Shown in pieces: positions 59,493 to 64,000 of a DNA stretch of 64,000 bases; the stretch's first letter is position 1, and every line of letters begins with the position of its first letter. Position numbers and translations under genes: made by a program. Under the pieces are notes generated by a model. That model ran no database searches. It was not told where the DNA came from and was given only the letters and a program-made list of their open reading frames with translations. Origin of the DNA: Bacillota bacterium (GTDB lineage: Bacteria > Bacillota > UBA4882 > UBA8346); assembly GCA_023392595.1 (NCBI GenBank), contig JAEVYU010000085.1:1-64000 (forward strand), read 5' to 3'.

Positions 59493-60710
59493 ATGAAATA
59501 TCTGGTTGTTTTAGGAGATGGCATGGCAGATTTTCCAGTTCCGGAATTGGGCGGAAAGACTCCTCTCCAAATCAGTAAAAAACCTTATATGGACAAGTTG
59601 GCGAGTCTTGGAGAAATGGGTATGGTCAAAAATGTCCCGGTAGGATTGCCTCCTGGAAGCGACGTTGCCAATTTATCGGTCATGGGTTATGATCCCCGCC
59701 TTTATTATACCGGACGTTCTCCGCTGGAAGCAGCCAGTATGGGTATTGACCTCGGCCCAAACGATGTCGCTTTTCGCTGTAATTTGGTCACCTTATCCGA
59801 TGCGCCATTCTATCAAGAAAGAATAATGGTTGATTATAGTTCCGATGAAATAACCACCGCCGAATCGGAAGTTTTAATGAAAGATATCGCCAAAGCTCTC
59901 AATACCGAGAACTTCTCCTTTTATCCCGGTATCAGTTACCGTCATTTAATGGTCTGGCATAATGGCCCGACCCAGTGCGGATTGACCCCTCCTCATGATA
60001 TTTCCGACCGTCCGATTACGGACCATTTACCCAAAGGCGAAGGGGCAGTTCAATTATTGGAGTTGATGCAAAAAAGTGTTCAAATCCTTAAAAATCACCC
60101 GATCAACGAGGCTCGAATTCAAAAAGGATTGCGTCCGGCCACCTCGATTTGGCTTTGGGGTCAAGGCAAAAAGCCTTCGCTCCAAAGTTTTTATGAAAAA
60201 TTTCATTTGAAGGGAGCGGTTATTTCCGCTGTGGATTTGGCAAAAGGTTTGGGAGTTTGTGCGGGTTTAAACGTTATCAATGTTCCCGGGGCCACGGGGA
60301 ATGTGCATACCAATTTTCGCGGCAAAGCCGAAGCTGCCTTGAAAGCTTTTAAAGAAGGTCAGGACTTTGTATATCTCCATTTTGAAGCCCCGGACGAGGC
60401 CGGGCACCGTGGGGAAGTTGAAAATAAAATCATTTCCATTGAGAAAATCGACTCAGAAGTACTGGCGTATCTTTTGCGGGAAATGCCCAGAATAACTACG
60501 GATTTCAAGATTATGCTGTTGCCGGACCATCCTACTCCGCTGGCTTTAAAAACCCATGTTTCCGACCCGGTGCCGTTTGTTATTTATCGGTATACTCCCG
60601 GAGAAAAGATTGAGAATCATCGGAGCTATGATGAAGAATCGGCGTGCCAAACCAAATTTCTCATCGAAAATGGCTATCGCTTAATGGAGCGTTTTATTGA
60701 ACAGAACTAG
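59493..60710 (+). CDS. apgM: archaeal-type cofactor-independent phosphoglycerate mutase / proposed homoserine kinase
   Basis: This 405-residue alkaline-phosphatase-superfamily enzyme has the metal-binding N-terminus VVLGDGMADFP, the Ser-containing loop PPGSDVANLSVMGYDP near 54, YTGRSPLEAASMGI near 73, and metal ligands in FEAPDEAGHRG near 305 and LLPDHPTPLALKTH near 340. Members in Clostridia-like bacteria are named either phosphoglycerate mutase (ApgM) or proposed homoserine kinase (TIGR02535). The sequence alone does not separate these. GGTGGA precedes the ATG. The stop codon lies within a CTAG-bounded repeat. Confidence 0.9.
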   Translation: MKYLVVLGDGMADFPVPELGGKTPLQISKKPYMDKLASLGEMGMVKNVPVGLPPGSDVANLSVMGYDPRLYYTGRSPLEAASMGIDLGPNDVAFRCNLVTLSDAPFYQERIMVDYSSDEITTAESEVLMKDIAKALNTENFSFYPGISYRHLMVWHNGPTQCGLTPPHDISDRPITDHLPKGEGAVQLLELMQKSVQILKNHPINEARIQKGLRPATSIWLWGQGKKPSLQSFYEKFHLKGAVISAVDLAKGLGVCAGLNVINVPGATGNVHTNFRGKAEAALKAFKEGQDFVYLHFEAPDEAGHRGEVENKIISIEKIDSEVLAYLLREMPRITTDFKIMLLPDHPTPLALKTHVSDPVPFVIYRYTPGEKIENHRSYDEESACQTKFLIENGYRLMERFIEQN

Positions 60711-60834
60711 CAAAACGTTCTCTAAATAACTCGCGTGCGCACGCACGCGCACTCAATGATTGTGAACGTTTTACTTAAGCAGAGCGTATCTTCCCCATTT
60801 CTGATTGCCATTTATTTACGATACGCTCTACTAG
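60707..60834. repeat. CTAG-bounded hairpin repeat, long copy with alternating GC block
   Basis: This 128-base element starts and ends with CTAG. It contains AAAACGTTC and its inverse GAACGTTTT, a 21-base strictly alternating pyrimidine-purine block (60732-60752, GCGTGCGCACGC palindrome inside), and a hairpin with AGAGCGTATC/GATACGCTCT arms. Its first CTAG supplies the stop codon of the apgM-like gene. It shares its core with the element at 44410-44471. Confidence 0.88.
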
Positions 60835-60851
60835 TGACATCCAAGGCCCAA

Positions 60852-61235
60852 TCACTTTGGGCGCTTTCCCAAAATCTCACAAATTTTATTCACCAACTCC
60901 TGGCTGGTAAAGGGCTTTATTAAATAGCCCTGTATTTTATAGGCAAAAGCCGCTTGTAAATCTTGGGTTTGCGCCTTGGCGCTGGTAACCAATACCGGAA
61001 TATTTTCAGTGCCGCTATTGTTTTGAAGAGTTTCCAATACCATATAACCATTGAGCTTCGGGATTAAAATATCCAATAAAATGAGATCCGGTTGATGGCT
61101 GATAGCCATTTCCAACCCGCAAATACCGTCCCCGGCCTCCAAAACTTCAAAACCCTTTGCTTCCAGGCAGATCTTTTCCACCAATAAAATGTTCGGATCG
61201 TCTTCAATGAGTAATACTTTTGCTTTTGGATTCAT
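60852..61235 (-). CDS. single-domain (CheY-like) response regulator
   Basis: This 127-residue receiver domain has the acidic pocket in LLIEDDPN near 8-12, the phospho-acceptor Asp in DLILLDILIPKLNG near 53, VLVTSAKAQ with the switch Ser/Thr near 82 and the conserved Lys in GYLIKPFTSQEL near 104. It has no output domain. It is the last gene of a regulator-kinase-regulator operon. Its ATG overlaps the kinase stop (TGATG) and AAGGAGG lies within the kinase gene end. Confidence 0.93.
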   Translation of the reverse strand: MNPKAKVLLIEDDPNILLVEKICLEAKGFEVLEAGDGICGLEMAISHQPDLILLDILIPKLNGYMVLETLQNNSGTENIPVLVTSAKAQTQDLQAAFAYKIQGYLIKPFTSQELVNKICEILGKRPK

Positions 61236-63124
61236 CACCGGAAACCTCCTTGGGAAGGATTCGCCAAAGGAAGCGTAAACCTAAAATTACTGCCTCTACC
61301 CAACTCGCTTTCAACCCAAATTCTCCCGCCATGGGTTTGGATAATTTCCCGGGCGATTGCCAAGCCAAGTCCGGCACCATTGGTAAATTTATCGCTGTTT
61401 TTAACCTGGACGAACTTTTCAAAAATTGTCGATTGATATTCTTTTGGAATACCAATTCCGTTATCCTTCACCGAAACCAGAACCCACTCTCCTTCAAGGA
61501 CCCCATCAATCTCGATGAGCCCTCCTGCGGATGTATAACGAAGGGCATTGGAAATAATATTATTAAATACCCAGGCGATGCGGGATGCGTCCACAAAAAC
61601 CCCGGGTAAACTTTTTATCCGGGGTTCGATTTTCAGGTTAATCTTCTTTTCTTCCAATTGAATTTGAAGAGGTCCGGCCGAAGCTTCAATAATTGGATAG
61701 AGATTGCTGCTCTCCTTGACCATCACGATTTTACCCGACTCCATCCTGGAAAGATCCAGCAGCTCACTGACGAGATTGTTCAAACGACCGCAATCCTCCT
61801 GAATCACCTGAAGCAATTGTTCTTGCTTCGGATTGATCGCGCCGACGGTTCCTTCTAAAAGCAGTCCCGCGCTCAGAGTGATGGATGTAAGTGGAGTGCG
61901 GAATTCATGAGAAGCTGTTGAAACAAAATCCGACTTAATGCGGTCTAACTCTAATAGCTGCGTTACATCTCCCATAAAGACGACGATACCGATTAAATTT
62001 CCTTCCTTATCATCGACCGGAGTTGCATCCAGCAAATAATGACGCACCGCATGATTGACCGTCAAAGTTAATGCCGACTCCATACCGGCGGCGCGAACCG
62101 GTAAATGAGTTTCGGCGCTTTCTTTCAGGGCGCTGAAAATCGCCCCGTTATTAATGACTTCAAGAACGTGGATCCCTTTGACCTGCTTTTCTTTGATTAT
62201 AAATAATTTTTCCGCCGCTGAATTGAGCGCAATAATCCGATAATCGGCATCCACCACGATTAAAGGATCCGGAATGCTCCGGACAATCGCATTGGCTCTT
62301 CTTCTTTCGGCAATTAACTTTTCAATGTTGTGTTTCTCATATTCCCGGAGCCGCTCCGCCATGCGGTTAAATTCTTCGGCCAGTTTACCGATTTCATCCT
62401 TGGTTTCAACCGTAATCCTTTGATCGAGATCGCCCTCGCCGATTTTTTTCGCATGTTCCGTTAATTTCAGGGTTGGAGTAATGATAATGGCTGAGATTCT
62501 GTAAGCCAATAGGATTGCAAGGAATATCGCCAGTAGTGATACCAAAGTTGTTGACAATATGGCTTTCCCGGCATTGGATTTAGCCCGGTTGTTAGCCGTA
62601 ACCATATGGTTTTGGTTGATGTTCAGCAAGGTGTAACATTCCCGTTTCACTTTAGCATATTGCGGTATTAGCCGGCGCAGATAAAAATCCTTCACGGGGT
62701 TGGAATCTTTCAAGGACATTTCCCGGAGTTGCTGAAAATACATTAAATATAAATGGTAATCTTGGCGAATCCGTTTTAAAGTCTCTCTCTCTCCTTTAAA
62801 GGCGACATTTCCTTCGGCTACGGTATACCATTTACTGAATTCTTGCTGGTTGGTCAAAAAATTGCCGGTACTCTCCGTACCGGAATCCATCAATAAGAAA
62901 AGTGAAGCTGCATTGTTTTGTTGTTCTAAAGCCTCAATCATTTTTTGCGATGCAACCACACTTCGGTAACTGACTACCATAATATCTTTAATGGCATGAT
63001 TTAAACTGATAAAGTTATCTATCGCCCAGATACCGGTTACCAACAGCAAACCGGCAATGATCAAATACCCCAGTAAAATCTTCCAACGCAAACTGGTTCC
63101 GGAATGAAAAAAGCCGGCAGTCAT
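61235..63124 (-). CDS. membrane sensor histidine kinase (HAMP-PAS-HisKA-HATPase)
   Basis: This 629-residue kinase has two membrane helices (about 14-36 and 187-210) around a helical extracytoplasmic sensor, a HAMP linker (to about 265), a PAS domain (about 275-390, with VVDADYRIIALNSAAEKLF) and a HisKA domain whose phospho-acceptor is the His of STASHEFRTPLTS near 405. The ATP-binding domain has the N-box FNNIISNALRYT, G1 VKDNGIGIP and G2 GAGLGLAIAREI. AAGGAAG precedes ATG 63124. The signal is unknown. Confidence 0.93.
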   Translation of the reverse strand: MTAGFFHSGTSLRWKILLGYLIIAGLLLVTGIWAIDNFISLNHAIKDIMVVSYRSVVASQKMIEALEQQNNAASLFLLMDSGTESTGNFLTNQQEFSKWYTVAEGNVAFKGERETLKRIRQDYHLYLMYFQQLREMSLKDSNPVKDFYLRRLIPQYAKVKRECYTLLNINQNHMVTANNRAKSNAGKAILSTTLVSLLAIFLAILLAYRISAIIITPTLKLTEHAKKIGEGDLDQRITVETKDEIGKLAEEFNRMAERLREYEKHNIEKLIAERRRANAIVRSIPDPLIVVDADYRIIALNSAAEKLFIIKEKQVKGIHVLEVINNGAIFSALKESAETHLPVRAAGMESALTLTVNHAVRHYLLDATPVDDKEGNLIGIVVFMGDVTQLLELDRIKSDFVSTASHEFRTPLTSITLSAGLLLEGTVGAINPKQEQLLQVIQEDCGRLNNLVSELLDLSRMESGKIVMVKESSNLYPIIEASAGPLQIQLEEKKINLKIEPRIKSLPGVFVDASRIAWVFNNIISNALRYTSAGGLIEIDGVLEGEWVLVSVKDNGIGIPKEYQSTIFEKFVQVKNSDKFTNGAGLGLAIAREIIQTHGGRIWVESELGRGSNFRFTLPLANPSQGGFR

Positions 63125-63143
63125 GGAAAACACTTCCTTATAC

Positions 63144-63740
63144 TTATACTCTATGCGATTGAGTTTCCTCGAACTCTCCGGCAATCCGGTTAAAACGTTC
63201 CGCCTCTTTTTTTTGGCCCTGGGCCTCATAAACTCCCGCCATTAACTTATAAGTTTCTCCGTGATTGGCATTGACGGCCAGGGAATTTTGCAATTCCCGA
63301 AAAGCATCCCCCAACTTTCCCTCCGAAATCAATTGTTTGGCCTTCGCAATATAAAACCCGACCTCCTGGAATGACGTAGGATGCGTTTGAGGGATTTCAT
63401 GTAATATCCGTCTTAATTTCTCGGCCGTAAAAGGTTTTTGCAAATAAATCACTGCTCCAAGTTTGGTACATTCGACGGCGTTTTTAACAGTTGCAAAAGC
63501 TGTCATAATAATAATGGGAGTATTGATTCCGCTCTCCCGAACCCTTCTGAGTACTTCTGTGCCGGTAATCTCCGGTAATTTGATGTCTAAAAAAACCAGA
63601 TCCAATGGTTCATTTTGGATAAAGCTCAAACCTTCTTTACCATCGTCTGCAGTTATTACTTGGTAACCTTCCGATTCCAAACACATAGTCAATAAGGTCC
63701 TGATATTCTTGGTATCATCCACCACCAAAGCCCTTTTCAT
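63144..63740 (-). CDS. response regulator with C-terminal TPR-like helical domain
   Basis: This 198-residue protein has a receiver domain (residues 1-120; VVDDTKN, acceptor Asp in LDLVFLDIKLPE near 52, IIIMTAFA near 80, YLQKPFTAEKL near 102). In place of a DNA-binding domain it has a helical tail from about 130: EVGFYIAKAKQLISEGKLGDAFRELQNSLAVNANHGETYKLMAGVYEAQGQ (in pieces), which looks like one to two TPR units. The output is probably through protein contacts. GGAGG precedes the ATG. It is the first gene of the operon, 19 bases before the kinase. Confidence 0.9.
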   Translation of the reverse strand: MKRALVVDDTKNIRTLLTMCLESEGYQVITADDGKEGLSFIQNEPLDLVFLDIKLPEITGTEVLRRVRESGINTPIIIMTAFATVKNAVECTKLGAVIYLQKPFTAEKLRRILHEIPQTHPTSFQEVGFYIAKAKQLISEGKLGDAFRELQNSLAVNANHGETYKLMAGVYEAQGQKKEAERFNRIAGEFEETQSHRV

Positions 63741-63815
63741 CCGAGTCAACCTCCAAACAATAAAAACAAACACCATTTTCCTGTTTATTTAATCTTACTA
63801 TAAGTGAAAATGAAA

Positions 63816-64000
63816 TCAAAATCTAGTACCATTCCATACTTTTAGTTCGAGATATTCGAAGCTTTCTTGGATATCAACAACATTACGGTTTCCTGTACGA
63901 GAGGTAATGAGCTTGCTTGTTGTACAAGCTTCCATCTTGTTCTCAACGAATGGTACCATGAGTGTCTTTATTTCATCGTTACTTAAATTGATATCAAGCC
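63816..64000 (-). CDS. partial unrecognised ORF at the window edge
   Basis: A minus-strand frame is open from the window end to a TGA at 63818-63816 and gives the last 61 residues of a protein ending LKVWNGTRF. Visible pieces are LSNDEIKTLMVPFVENK, TSRTGNRNVVDI and ESFEYLELKV. I do not recognise the family. The composition is protein-like (mixed charged and hydrophobic). It could be the C-terminus of a real gene whose start lies outside the window, or a chance frame. Confidence 0.45.
   Translation of the reverse strand, partial: LDINLSNDEIKTLMVPFVENKMEACTTSKLITSRTGNRNVVDIQESFEYLELKVWNGTRF

Overview
The window looks like chromosome of an anaerobic Bacillota (Firmicutes-type) bacterium. The pointers are two c-di-AMP (ydaO-type) riboswitches in front of KimA-type potassium transporters, LexA sites of the Bacillus type (GAAC-N4-GTTC), an AraR-like operator, a TIGR04086 membrane protein, a class III (oxygen-sensitive) ribonucleotide reductase, an anaerobic corrin pathway and a sodium-pumping decarboxylase. 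A corrin chelatase with a signal peptide and a corrinoid-binding protein without a lipobox would fit a lineage with a periplasm, but that is inference. No rRNA, prophage, CRISPR array or intact insertion sequence is visible.

Region 1 (about 0.5-24 kb, minus strand, GC-rich) is a tetrapyrrole/vitamin B12 island in two transcription blocks. The first block starts from a clear promoter (TTGACA-17-TATAGT) and a cobalamin riboswitch with a terminator, and runs cbiC-cbiD-cbiET-cbiF-cbiG-hemA-cbiH-cbiJ-sirC-hemC-cobA/hemD-hemB-hemL-cbiA-cbiP-cobO, mostly with overlapping stop/start codons. It contains the C5 route from glutamyl-tRNA to uroporphyrinogen III and most of the anaerobic corrin pathway. 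The second block has its own cobalamin riboswitch and runs cbiK-cbiL-btuF-btuC-btuD plus a two-gene ABC-2 transporter. cbiB and the late cobU/S/T/C genes are not in the window.

Region 2 (24-34 kb) holds nrdD. Divergent from it is metE behind a third cobalamin riboswitch and terminator, followed by a split B12-dependent methionine synthase (a separate reactivation-domain protein, then metH without that domain) and a small-molecule methyltransferase. The logic is that with B12 the cell shuts metE and uses MetH.

Region 3 (34-44 kb) has a DUF985 cupin, a PilZ protein, a two-gene radical-SAM/DNA-metabolism pair under a promoter with two LexA boxes, a YdcF-like protein, a DUF362 protein, a fucose/arabinose-isomerase-family protein under an AraR-like operator, and an ECF vitamin-type transporter. 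Region 4 (44-54 kb) has the Na+-pumping oxaloacetate-decarboxylase-type complex (oadB-oadG-oadA order), ilvC, an FmdB-like zinc ribbon, pduL, tRNA-Trp, a TIGR04086 membrane protein, a secreted FG-GAP-like protein, tRNA-Pro, and an unrecognised Myb-like/coiled-coil protein coupled to a tiny ORF. Region 5 (54-59 kb) is a tandem duplication of a whole promoter + c-di-AMP riboswitch + terminator + kimA cassette. Region 6 (59-64 kb) has an archaeal-type phosphoglycerate mutase/proposed homoserine kinase, a response regulator-histidine kinase-response regulator operon, and a partial ORF at the edge. Two copies of a CTAG-bounded hairpin repeat lie at 44.4 and 60.7 kb.
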